A stretch of DNA of 64,000 nucleotides, taken from Xiheimicrobium sp033763395 (GTDB taxonomy: Bacteria > Myxococcota > Myxococcia > Myxococcales > Myxococcaceae). The notes beneath the pieces are model-generated. The model was not told the origin of the DNA. It saw only the letters and a program-made list of their open reading frames with translations, and did no database searches. This document shows positions 1 through 7,710 of this stretch, in pieces. How positions within the stretch are numbered: the first letter of the stretch is position 1; each line of letters begins with the position of its first letter. Location: positions 62,001 through 126,000 of the forward strand of contig JANRKQ010000188.1 of NCBI GenBank assembly GCA_033763395.1, in the 5' to 3' direction. The translations under genes and the position numbers were made by a program.

Positions 1-1377
1 CAGGTCGGCCAGGTTGCGGGACGACGGCATGGCCTGGGCGCTCTCGACGATGGCGAGATCGACCGACGCCTCGCGCGCGTCGGTGACGACCTCGAAGACG
101 CGCTCGTGCAATTTCTTCCCCGGCTCGAGCTCGGCAGACAGCTTGTCGCGAGAGAGGCAGCGGCGGGCGTGCTCCACGGCCAGCGCTTCGAGGGCCGGGT
201 GGCGGGTGAGGGCGGGCAGGCCCTTCTTCGCGCGGGCTTCGGCGAGCGCTCCGTAGGCCACCTCGAGCGGGTCGGCGCCGTCGTCGCGCACGGGCGCTGC
301 GAGCACCTGCACCAGCACCGTCAGCCCGTCGCCAGCGCGGGTCGCGAGCCCGAGGCCGAGGGCGCGGTGGTCGCGCTCGAGCAGGTTGAGGCGGTGGCCG
401 GGGCTGTGCTCGATGCCGAAATGGGCGGCCAGCGGCCCGCTCGACGAGCCCAGGTTCTCGCCAGCGGCCGAGAAGCGGTAGCGCGCCGCGGCGAGGCGCG
501 ACTTGAGATCGCCGCCCGTCGGATCGACGTGACTGAAGAAGCCCTCGGCGGCGAGCCGGTCGGCGTAGGCCTGCGCCACGGCGTCGAGCACCTTGTCGGG
601 GCTGACGGGGACCAGCCCCATGGTGCGCCGCAGGGCGTTGATGCGGGCGGTGACGGCGCGCCTGGCCTCGGCGGCGCTCGCGGGCTCGACGAACTGCTGA
701 TCGGCGCTCACCGACGAGGCCCCGACGTCGACGAAGAAGAGCGCTGCCACTTCAGGGCCGCGCGGGCCCCGGCCGAGCACCTCGACGACGTACCGCCCAC
801 GGGCCGAGGGAAAAAAAGGAGCGCACACGCCGTCGTCGGCCTTCGCCATGGGCTGACGCTCGACGCCGCCCGAGGGGAGCGTGACGAAGAGCTCGGCCGT
901 CTCGAGCGGCTGGGAGAGCGCTCCACAGACCGACAGCCGGCCCGGTGGCTTCGGGAAGGCGCGGGCGAGGGGCCTGAGCTCGAACTTCCGCACCGCCAGC
1001 AGCACGCAGAGGGCCGCGCGCGAGCCATTCTCAGAGACGCCCACGCCCATCGCGGTCGAGGGCTCGGCCGCGAGATCCTTCTGCCTGGCCAGCTCGGCGA
1101 GGAGTTGGTGCCTCGGTGCTTTGATGACGATGGCGGTGGGGCTCGCATCCCACCCGCCGGCTCGAGAGACGGCCTCGGTGACGGCCAACAGGCCCGCCGC
1201 GTCGCTCGCCGTCCGCGTCGCCGCCAGGGCCGACAGCCGCTGCGCTGCCGCCATCAGCTGGGCGTCCTCGTTCGGCACGGTGCGGCCGGCGACCTCGAAG
1301 CGCTCCCGCACCAGCCGCGCAGCCTCGACCTCGGGCGTCGTCGACAGCGTGAAAGCCATCAGCAGCAGAGCGGTCAT
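1..1377 (-). CDS. CAP-domain (SCP/YkwD-like) protein, partial at the window edge
   Basis: The frame is open from the ATG at 1377 to base 1, so the C-terminus lies outside the window; 459 codons are visible. It starts with a short hydrophobic stretch that may be a weak signal peptide. From about residue 240 a CAP-like module is readable: a helix with ARINALRR, then FFSHVDP, then GENLGSS and a late His in HRLNLL. After about residue 365 a second, weaker CAP-like stretch begins (AEARAKKGLPALTRHPALEALAVEHA), so tandem CAP domains are likely. CAP proteins are usually exported and include wall- or lipid-binding members; the role here is unknown. The start codon overlaps the stop of the DciA-like gene by 4 bases, so the two are probably co-transcribed. 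Confidence 0.8.
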   Translation of the reverse strand, partial: MTALLLMAFTLSTTPEVEAARLVRERFEVAGRTVPNEDAQLMAAAQRLSALAATRTASDAAGLLAVTEAVSRAGGWDASPTAIVIKAPRHQLLAELARQKDLAAEPSTAMGVGVSENGSRAALCVLLAVRKFELRPLARAFPKPPGRLSVCGALSQPLETAELFVTLPSGGVERQPMAKADDGVCAPFFPSARGRYVVEVLGRGPRGPEVAALFFVDVGASSVSADQQFVEPASAAEARRAVTARINALRRTMGLVPVSPDKVLDAVAQAYADRLAAEGFFSHVDPTGGDLKSRLAAARYRFSAAGENLGSSSGPLAAHFGIEHSPGHRLNLLERDHRALGLGLATRAGDGLTVLVQVLAAPVRDDGADPLEVAYGALAEARAKKGLPALTRHPALEALAVEHARRCLSRDKLSAELEPGKKLHERVFEVVTDAREASVDLAIVESAQAMPSSRNLADL

Positions 1378-1661
1378 GGCTCGAAGACGAGGGCCTGCAC
1401 GGTTTTGTTTCCGAGGCGCGCTTTGAGCTCCGCGAGCAGGCGCGGCTGCCCTCGAAGCTCTGAGGCCCAGCCAGCCGAAGCACACGAGATCACGAGCGTC
1501 GTCCCCAGCCAGCGCGACGGCCGGGACACGGCCGCGAGGGTCTCTCCGGCGACGGCCCGCCAGACGGGCGTGAGCACCACCGCTGAGCCGGTGTCGCGCG
1601 AGACGGCCCCGAGCACGGTGCCCAGCAGGTCCTTCGGCGGGGTGGGGGTGTTCGACGCCAC
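1374..1661 (-). CDS. DciA-like (DUF721) protein
   Basis: A 95-residue protein if the GTG at 1661 is used. It matches the DUF721/DciA pattern: a helical LLGTVLGAVS segment, the WRAVAGETLAAVSRP core, then a hydrophobic strand with the conserved WASELR and a C-terminal LKARLGNKTVQALVFEP. DciA proteins interact with the replicative helicase DnaB in many bacteria that lack DnaC. The product is short for the family, and the reading frame continues upstream to other possible starts (for example an ATG at 1766), so the N-terminus is uncertain; no clear ribosome site marks any of them. It overlaps the CAP-domain gene by an ATGA junction. Family assignment is by motif reading only. Confidence 0.65.
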   Translation of the reverse strand: MASNTPTPPKDLLGTVLGAVSRDTGSAVVLTPVWRAVAGETLAAVSRPSRWLGTTLVISCASAGWASELRGQPRLLAELKARLGNKTVQALVFEP

Positions 1662-1741
1662 GGCGCGGCAGTCTCGCCGAACGTGACAGCCGTGTCGCGC
1701 TTCATGAGACCCAACTGCCTGAAACGGTTTGGTTTCGTCGA

Positions 1742-1757
1742 TGGCACGTGCGTCGCT
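1742..1757 (+). promoter_or_regulatory. possible sigma-54 promoter upstream of the lipoprotein gene
   Basis: The bases TGGCACGTGCGTCGCT fit the -24/-12 pattern, with GG and GC separated by exactly 10 bases and a TGGCAC -24 box. The -12 box is TCGCT rather than TTGCA/T. It sits about 100 bases upstream of the lipoprotein start. A TTGACA hexamer at 1777-1782 could instead be a sigma-70 -35 box, but no good -10 follows at normal spacing. Both are guesses from sequence. Confidence 0.3.
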
Positions 1758-1858
1758 GTGCGTCATGGCCTGCCGGTTGACACGGGTAGGCACATATCGG
1801 AAACGTCGCGCGCCTTTCTCACCCAGGGGCCGTTTTTCACCACCAAAGGGAGCACCGA

Positions 1859-4588
1859 ATGAAGGTCGAGTTCCGCAACACCCTGTGGGTGGCGCTCGCT
1901 GCTGCGACGCTGTCCATCGCCTGTTCTCCACCGCCGCCTCCGCCTGATGGAGGCACTGGTGGTGGGGGCCCCGAGGACTCCTGCAACGACGACGATCAGT
2001 GCCCCAAGCTGTTCCGCTGCAGCCGCACGACGAACACCTGCGTGGCCGACTGCAGCACGAACGCGCAGTGTGGCCCGACGGGACGGACCTCGCAGGGCGC
2101 GACGGCGCTCGACTTCTGCCCGATGGACTCGTCGTGCGTGTGCGACTTCACGGAGGCCGGCGGTGAGTGCAAGGCCAAGCTCTGCTCGGCCGACTCGGAC
2201 TGCGGCACCGCGCTCGTGTGCCGCTCGGGTCAGTGCGTGACGCCGCCCGCGGCGTCGACGGTGACGCGCTGCCAGGTGATCCCCGAGTTCGTGGTGGCGA
2301 AGGCGGGCTCGAAGGTGAAGTTCTGGGTCTCGGCCTGGGCGGGTCAGGAGCCCGTCGTCATCAAGGAGGGCGCCACCTGGGCGGCCACCTCGATGAGCCT
2401 CTTCTCGATGCCGACGCCCGCCATGGGCGCGTCGACCGAGTTCTCGGTCGCCAACCTCGGCACCAACGGCAGCAACGGCATGGGCGTCGACGTCGTGCAG
2501 GCGACGATCGGCACGGTGAACTGCACGGCCAAGGCGGTCGTGATCGCGGCCCCGATGAACGGCGGCGCGGTGGTCGCGGTCGACGAGCTCTCGGGCCGGC
2601 CGGTTCCGGGTGCGCGCGTCATCGTCTCCGACTCGATGGGCGCTGAGATCGCCCAGCCCGCCGAGGTGCTCACCAACGCTGGCGGCGTCGGTGCCTTCAC
2701 CTTCGGGACGGCCACCTCGTACACGGTCTCGGTCTTCCACCGCGACTACACGTACGTCACGGTCGCGAACTACCGCCCCTCGGGCCCGAACGCGAACGTG
2801 CTGCAGGTCGCGATGCGCCGGAACCAGGTGACGAAGTTCGGAGGCTTCCGCGGCACCTTCGAGGGCTTCCCCATGAACGCCAACATCAAGGCGGGCGTGG
2901 GCGGCATGTCGCTGGCCGGCGCGATCACGAACCTGAACCTCACCCAGCTGCTGGGCCCCTCGCGGCCCACCCGCATCAAGCTCGGCACCACCATCGACAT
3001 GATGGTCGACGTGCCCGACGGCGCCTTCCTCGTCTTCAGCGAGACGAACAAGAACACCTTCGCGGGCCTGGGCCTCAACGGCTCGTGCACCGACATGATG
3101 GGCAACGCCGACGAGACGGCCATTCGGGCCGGCACCTGCGGCACGCGCTCGGCCTGGGCGTTCTCTGGTGAGCTCACCATCGGCGACCTCTCGCCGCTGC
3201 TGGGCGCGTTCCAGGGCGGTCTCGACAACATCAACGTCGGCAGCCTCCTCGGCCAGATCCAGCCGCTCATCCGCCGGCTGAACTCGTCGATCGTCCGCGA
3301 CATCCAGTTCACGCTGCGTGACGCGCCCTGCAAGGACGCGATGGAGACGTCGCCGAACTGCACCAAGGGCTACAACTACGACGACACGTCGATGTTCACC
3401 CAGCGCAACCTCAAGTGGGCGAACGTGCCGCTGGGCTTCGGCTTCGCGCTCAAGTCGGCGCGCATGCCGACGTACCGTGGAACGGCCGCCGACGGCGCGC
3501 TGGCGCTCACGGGCGTGAACGTGCCGGGCCGCGGGGTGATCCCGCTCGGCCTCGGCGCGGCGGTCAACACCGCGACCCCGAAGGACGACATCCTCGACAA
3601 GCAGGAGACGCTCCCGGCGGCTGGCCTCATTCCCGTTCGTTCGGCGCCGTCGCACAGCGGCACCGAGGGCGCGGAGTACGGCATCATCGTCGCGGCGCTG
3701 TCGGCCTCGGCGCTGAACGACGCCTCGGCGCAGGTGGGCGCGTCGGCCCTGTTCGTGCGGGTGCCCGACAACAAGCTCGTCTTCGATCCCCGCGGCGCGA
3801 CGCCGATCGACATCTCGACGCAGGCGTACCCGGTGTTCCCCGAGGCCGGCCGTTTCAACCCGGCCTCCACGGGCATCCCCGGCGTGGGCCCGCGCAGCTT
3901 CCGCTTCGTCACCCCGGCCGTGGCCACCGCGCTCGGCACCAGCGTGCAGGCGATTCGGGTGACGTTCTCGGACGAGCTCGAGCACCGCTGGGACGTCATC
4001 TTCGACGCGGGTCGCGCGGCTGACGGCTTCTCGCTCCCGACGGTTCCGACCGGCTTCCGCGACCGTCTCTTCTCGTCGGGCATGTCGACGGGCAAGCGCG
4101 CGCCGATGGTGGTGCAGGCGCTCCGCATGAGCGCCGCGCCGACGGCGACGGGTGGCACGGCGATGTCCTTCCAGGACCTCGTCGAGTTCAACACCACCAA
4201 CATGGACCGCATCACCAACTACCTGACGGGCTTCGGCTTCCTCGACTACGGCGTGCCGGACATCACGTTCAAGGCGGCCATTCCAGCGAGCGTCACCAAG
4301 GGCACCACGAAGGTCACCGTCACCGTCGAGAAGTTCAAGATCGGCATGGCGGCGGGCGACGACGGCCTGGTCAAGCTCACGTTCCTCAACAACGGCACGC
4401 CGGTCGCGGGCTGCGAGGCGACGTCGTCGACCGAGCTCATGGCGGGCAAGGGTGAGGTCGAGCTGACCGTTCCCGCGGGCTGCATGTCGGGCGCGGGCTA
4501 CACCGCGAAGGCGCAGCTCTTCTACGACATGACCACCCCGGTGCTGCCCGAGGTGTCGGTGTCGCAGACCGGCGTCACGGTGCAGTAA
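1859..4588 (+). CDS. large Cys-rich surface lipoprotein
   Basis: A 909-residue protein with a GGGAG ribosome site before the ATG. A signal peptide ends at a plausible lipobox (LSIAC, Cys22), followed by a proline run and a Gly-rich tether. Residues about 40-140 hold more than a dozen cysteines spaced like small disulfide-rich modules found in myxobacterial surface proteins. Around residues 230-310 there is a carboxypeptidase-regulatory-like beta-sandwich (motifs SGRPVPGARV and VLTNAGGVGAFTF). The remaining 600 residues have no family I recognise. It is likely anchored in the outer membrane or exposed on the surface. It is a single-gene unit, bounded upstream by the divergent DciA-like gene and downstream by a strong terminator. 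Confidence 0.75.
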   Translation: MKVEFRNTLWVALAAATLSIACSPPPPPPDGGTGGGGPEDSCNDDDQCPKLFRCSRTTNTCVADCSTNAQCGPTGRTSQGATALDFCPMDSSCVCDFTEAGGECKAKLCSADSDCGTALVCRSGQCVTPPAASTVTRCQVIPEFVVAKAGSKVKFWVSAWAGQEPVVIKEGATWAATSMSLFSMPTPAMGASTEFSVANLGTNGSNGMGVDVVQATIGTVNCTAKAVVIAAPMNGGAVVAVDELSGRPVPGARVIVSDSMGAEIAQPAEVLTNAGGVGAFTFGTATSYTVSVFHRDYTYVTVANYRPSGPNANVLQVAMRRNQVTKFGGFRGTFEGFPMNANIKAGVGGMSLAGAITNLNLTQLLGPSRPTRIKLGTTIDMMVDVPDGAFLVFSETNKNTFAGLGLNGSCTDMMGNADETAIRAGTCGTRSAWAFSGELTIGDLSPLLGAFQGGLDNINVGSLLGQIQPLIRRLNSSIVRDIQFTLRDAPCKDAMETSPNCTKGYNYDDTSMFTQRNLKWANVPLGFGFALKSARMPTYRGTAADGALALTGVNVPGRGVIPLGLGAAVNTATPKDDILDKQETLPAAGLIPVRSAPSHSGTEGAEYGIIVAALSASALNDASAQVGASALFVRVPDNKLVFDPRGATPIDISTQAYPVFPEAGRFNPASTGIPGVGPRSFRFVTPAVATALGTSVQAIRVTFSDELEHRWDVIFDAGRAADGFSLPTVPTGFRDRLFSSGMSTGKRAPMVVQALRMSAAPTATGGTAMSFQDLVEFNTTNMDRITNYLTGFGFLDYGVPDITFKAAIPASVTKGTTKVTVTVEKFKIGMAAGDDGLVKLTFLNNGTPVAGCEATSSTELMAGKGEVELTVPAGCMSGAGYTAKAQLFYDMTTPVLPEVSVSQTGVTVQ

Positions 4589-4614
4589 CGCCTTCCAGTT
4601 CTGGTTGAAAAGGG

Positions 4615-4647
4615 CGGGGCGCTCCCATGCGGGGGCGCCCCGTTTTT
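4615..4647 (+). terminator. rho-independent terminator after the lipoprotein gene
   Basis: An 8-bp GC-only stem (4615-4622 with 4635-4642) and a 12-base loop are followed by five T residues at 4643-4647. It ends the 1859-4588 transcript and shows that the next gene needs its own promoter. Confidence 0.85.
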
Positions 4648-4677
4648 CATGGTGCGGGGTACACTCGCGGGCGACGC

Positions 4678-5556
4678 ATGGGGCCGAAGACCATCACCGC
4701 GGTGACGTCTATCTCGAAGGTCTCGGGCAAGCCCTTCGCCCGCTCGTCGGCGATGGTGGTGATCTACGGCGAGGAGCTGGGCCGGAAGTACGATCTCGAT
4801 GAAGGCAAGACCGTCATCGGCCGCTCGTCGAGGTGCGAGATCCAGATCGACCACGACTCGGTCAGCCGCCAGCACGTGCGCGTCTCGGTGAAGGGCGGCC
4901 GCTGCACCCTCGAAGATCTCGGCTCGACCAACGGCACCTTCGTCAACGACGAGACGATCTCGGGCAAGGTGACGCTGCGCAACGCCGACCTGATCAAGGT
5001 GGGTCGCACGGTCTTCAAGTTCATCGCCAACGACAACATCGAGGCGGCGTACCACGACGAGATCTACCGCCTCACGACGGTCGACGGCCTCACCCAGGTG
5101 CACAACCGGCGCTACTTCGACGAGGCCATCGAGCGGGAGCTGTCGCGCTGCCGCCGCTACCAGCGCGCGCTGTCGCTGATGCTCATCGACGTCGATCACT
5201 TCAAGAAGATCAACGACAGCTTCGGCCACCTGGCCGGCGACGCCGTGCTGAAGGAGGTCGCGGCGGCGATCAGGCGGCGCATTCGGCGGGAAGATCTGCT
5301 GGCGCGCTACGGCGGCGAAGAGTTCGCGGTGCTGTCACCTGAGATCGATCACAAAGGCGTGGTGCAGCTCGCCGAGAAGGTGCGCAAGCTGGTCGAGGGT
5401 CACGAGTTCCGGTTCGACGGCGCGCCGATTCCCGTCACCATCTCGTGTGGGACCGCCACCCTGGGCAAGAAGAGCGACGACGCCCAGGCCCTCATCGCCC
5501 GCGCCGACGAGAAGCTCTACGAGGCGAAAGAGGGCGGTCGCAACCGGGTCTGCTGA
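4678..5556 (+). CDS. FHA-GGDEF protein, probable diguanylate cyclase
   Basis: A 292-residue cytoplasmic protein. Residues 25-118 form an FHA phosphothreonine-binding domain with the signature GRSSRCEIQI, SRQHVRV and LGSTNGTFVN. Residues 130-290 form a GGDEF domain with an intact active-site GGEEF (212-216), metal-site DVDHFKKIND and an inhibitory RxxD site (R203-D206) five residues upstream, so it should make c-di-GMP and be feedback-inhibited. The ATG at 4678 was chosen because the earlier in-frame ATG at 4627 lies inside the terminator. A TACACT -10-like hexamer at 4660-4665 would start transcription within a few bases of the ATG, so the mRNA may be leaderless; there is no Shine-Dalgarno sequence. 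The FHA domain suggests control by a Ser/Thr kinase. Confidence 0.92.
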   Translation: MGPKTITAVTSISKVSGKPFARSSAMVVIYGEELGRKYDLDEGKTVIGRSSRCEIQIDHDSVSRQHVRVSVKGGRCTLEDLGSTNGTFVNDETISGKVTLRNADLIKVGRTVFKFIANDNIEAAYHDEIYRLTTVDGLTQVHNRRYFDEAIERELSRCRRYQRALSLMLIDVDHFKKINDSFGHLAGDAVLKEVAAAIRRRIRREDLLARYGGEEFAVLSPEIDHKGVVQLAEKVRKLVEGHEFRFDGAPIPVTISCGTATLGKKSDDAQALIARADEKLYEAKEGGRNRVC

Positions 5557-5595
5557 CGCACCGGAAACGCCCCGCTCGGCCGGTGAGACGTCGAG

Positions 5596-7707
5596 TCAGA
5601 ACACGCCGCCGCGCCGCTCGAGCGACTCCTTCAGCATTCGTTCGATGGTGTCGCGCACGGCGTCGTTGGTTCGCTGCACCCAGGCGAGATCGTCGGCCGC
5701 GGCGGCGCCGACCGTCTGCAGGGGGAGCGGCTCGCCGAACCGGATGAGCCAACGCGCCGGGAGCGGCGGGAGGGTGACGGGCAGAAACGGCAGGCCCAGG
5801 GCGCCTCCAGGTAACTTCGCCAGCAGCGGCACCGACTCTTCGGCCCCCACGATCGCGACCGGCACCACGGGCACGCCGGCGCGCGCCGCGATCTTCACGT
5901 ACCCGCCGCGCCCGAAGCGCTGGAGCTGGTACCGCTCGGCGAACGGCTTCGACAGGCCCTGAAAGCCCTCGGGGAAGACGATGACGGGCGCGCCCTGGGC
6001 CAGGAGCGCGTGCGCATTCTCGGGGCTGGCGCGAACCGCACCCAGCCGATTCCACAGCACGCCGAGACCGGGCGCGTGGAACACCTGATCCTCCAGGAGC
6101 CACCGCGCCGGCGCCAGCTCAGGCCGATTCCGCTTGAGCGCGTGGTGCAGCACGGGGCCGTCGATGGGGAGCGCTCCGGCGTGATTGGCGACGAGAAGGC
6201 AGGGCCCCGCGGGGACCTGCTCGAGGCCCTCGACGGTGACCCGGAACCAGCGGTCGTAGAGCGCTTCGGCGAGCGGCTGGAGCTTCGAGACGAGGCCTTC
6301 GTCGCGGCCGAACGTGTCGACGCGGGTCTCGGCTGACGAGCGCCCCACGAGAGCCCGGAGGGCGGCGGCGAGGCCCTGCACGGACGTGACGGCTCCCTCG
6401 GTGGAGAGCAGCGCCGGCGCCGCGGTGGCGCGTGGGACCTCGACGAGGGTGGCGTGGGCGTCAGCGGGAGGCGGTGAGCGCGGCGGCGGTGGGGCGCCTG
6501 GGTCGAGGGTGAACGCCTCGGGCGTGGCGTCGTGAGGCACCGGGCCGTGGTCGAGGCTCCGACCCACCGGTGTCCCGGCGTGGGGCACGGGTTCGGCGTC
6601 GAGGCGGGGGGAAGCGGCGTGGGGGCGTGGCTCCGCTGGCACGCTGGGCGCGGCGGCATGCGGCACCGGCGCGTTTCGGGAGAGCGGTTCTCCCGGCTCG
6701 CGTGATGGCCTCACGTTGCCGCCCTCGGCTGCACTGACGGTCGCCGCAGGCTGATCGCCCCGCGACGGCGAAACGGGGCGCCGTGAACTGCCCCCACGCC
6801 GTGCCATAGGGGCCGCGTCATGGGCCGACGGCTCGACGGGGACTCGGGGTGAGTCGTGGTGCGGGAAGGGCCCCTCTCCGACCGTCAACGCCTCGGGGAC
6901 GTCCCCGTGGACGATCGGCTCGGTGGGGACGTACGGCGACGACGAGTGCGGCGTCGCGCCTTGATCGAGCGGCCGTGCGGCAGGCGCACCGTCGTGTGCA
7001 ATGGGCTCGGTGGGGACGTACGGCGACGACGGGTGCGGCGTCGCCCCCCGCTCGAGCGGCCGTGCCGCAGGCGCCGCGTCGTGGGCAACGGGCTCGGTGG
7101 GCACATACGGAGACGACGGGTGCGGCGTCGCGCCCCGATCGAGCGGCCGTGCGGCAGGCGCGCCGTCGTGTGCAATGGGCTCGGTGGGGACGTATGGCGA
7201 CGACGGGTGCGGCGTCGCGCCCCGACCGAGCGGCCGCGCGGCAGGGGCGGCGGAGTGGGCGATCGGCTCGGTCGGAACACGGGGCGACGCCGGGTGGGCG
7301 ACCGCCAGGGCCAGCGGCTCGGCCACCGGCGCAGCAGGATGGGCGCGCGGCTCGGTCGGGACGCGTGGAGACCCGGTGTGCGCCACGGGCCCGGACCCCT
7401 CTGCGTCTGACGTCAGCGGCGCTCGCGCCGACAGCCGGCCCGGAACCGCTTCAATCGGCGTGGTGGACAGCTTCGGCGCAGCACTCGGCGCCACCCGATC
7501 TGCTCGACCCAGCGCAAACGGCCGAGGACCCCGCGTCGGGACGGGCTTCGACGGACCCTTGAGCGCGCTCGTCGACACCTGCAGCTCGGGCGTCACGGGC
7601 CGCCTCGACGAGGCAGGCGTGTTCGCCGTTGGACTGGTGGCGATCGGCACCCGGGCCGCGGCGCCGCGCTTGAATGGATCGTTCCCCAGCACCCGTTTCG
7701 CCGCCAT
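5596..7707 (-). CDS. lysophospholipid acyltransferase with long repeat-containing N-terminus
   Basis: A 703-residue protein of two unlike halves. The C-terminal 200 residues are a PlsC-like acyltransferase: NHAGALPIDG (residue 508 on) resembles the NHSGxLPxD variant of the HX4D motif, followed by VFPEGFQGLSKP and a VPVVPVAIVGAEE segment. This fold transfers acyl chains from acyl-CoA or acyl-ACP to glycerolipids. The first 450 residues are Pro/Ala/Thr-rich and include seven tandem copies of a 29-residue unit, with no signal peptide or membrane segment. The ATG at 7707 follows a GGGGGTGA ribosome site that overlaps the end of the SDR gene, only 3 bases upstream, so the two form an operon. The N-terminal extension makes it far longer than ordinary acyltransferases of about 250 residues. 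Confidence 0.85.
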   Translation of the reverse strand: MAAKRVLGNDPFKRGAAARVPIATSPTANTPASSRRPVTPELQVSTSALKGPSKPVPTRGPRPFALGRADRVAPSAAPKLSTTPIEAVPGRLSARAPLTSDAEGSGPVAHTGSPRVPTEPRAHPAAPVAEPLALAVAHPASPRVPTEPIAHSAAPAARPLGRGATPHPSSPYVPTEPIAHDGAPAARPLDRGATPHPSSPYVPTEPVAHDAAPAARPLERGATPHPSSPYVPTEPIAHDGAPAARPLDQGATPHSSSPYVPTEPIVHGDVPEALTVGEGPFPHHDSPRVPVEPSAHDAAPMARRGGSSRRPVSPSRGDQPAATVSAAEGGNVRPSREPGEPLSRNAPVPHAAAPSVPAEPRPHAASPRLDAEPVPHAGTPVGRSLDHGPVPHDATPEAFTLDPGAPPPPRSPPPADAHATLVEVPRATAAPALLSTEGAVTSVQGLAAALRALVGRSSAETRVDTFGRDEGLVSKLQPLAEALYDRWFRVTVEGLEQVPAGPCLLVANHAGALPIDGPVLHHALKRNRPELAPARWLLEDQVFHAPGLGVLWNRLGAVRASPENAHALLAQGAPVIVFPEGFQGLSKPFAERYQLQRFGRGGYVKIAARAGVPVVPVAIVGAEESVPLLAKLPGGALGLPFLPVTLPPLPARWLIRFGEPLPLQTVGAAAADDLAWVQRTNDAVRDTIERMLKESLERRGGVF
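6808..7383 (-). repeat. in-frame 87-bp tandem repeats in the acyltransferase gene
   Basis: A 29-codon unit recurs seven times at residues 109-300. The VPTEP (once VPVEP) motif falls at residues 116, 144, 173, 202, 231, 260 and 289. The central units are nearly identical, while the outer ones have drifted. The conserved GGCTCGG on the plus strand recurs at 6917, 7004, 7091, 7178 and 7265 (period 87) and at 7349. The unit is Pro-, His- and Ala-rich (PHPSSPYVPTEPIAHDGAP). Confidence 0.95.
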
Positions 7708-7710
7708 CGG

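Noticed and set aside
106..1686. A 526-codon plus-strand frame over the CAP-domain and DciA-like genes.
   Set aside because: The minus-strand frame shows CAP and DUF721 motifs; the plus frame is Arg/Ala-rich shadow.
1763..3985. A 740-codon minus-strand frame opposite the Cys-rich lipoprotein.
   Set aside because: The composition is Arg/His-rich, there are no motifs, and the plus-strand frame has a signal peptide, lipobox and ordered domains.
4627..4677. Earlier in-frame ATG for the FHA-GGDEF protein.
   Set aside because: It lies inside the terminator hairpin and adds no conserved sequence.
6808..7383. CRISPR array.
   Set aside because: The 87-bp repeats are contiguous, in frame and inside a coding gene, with no spacers.
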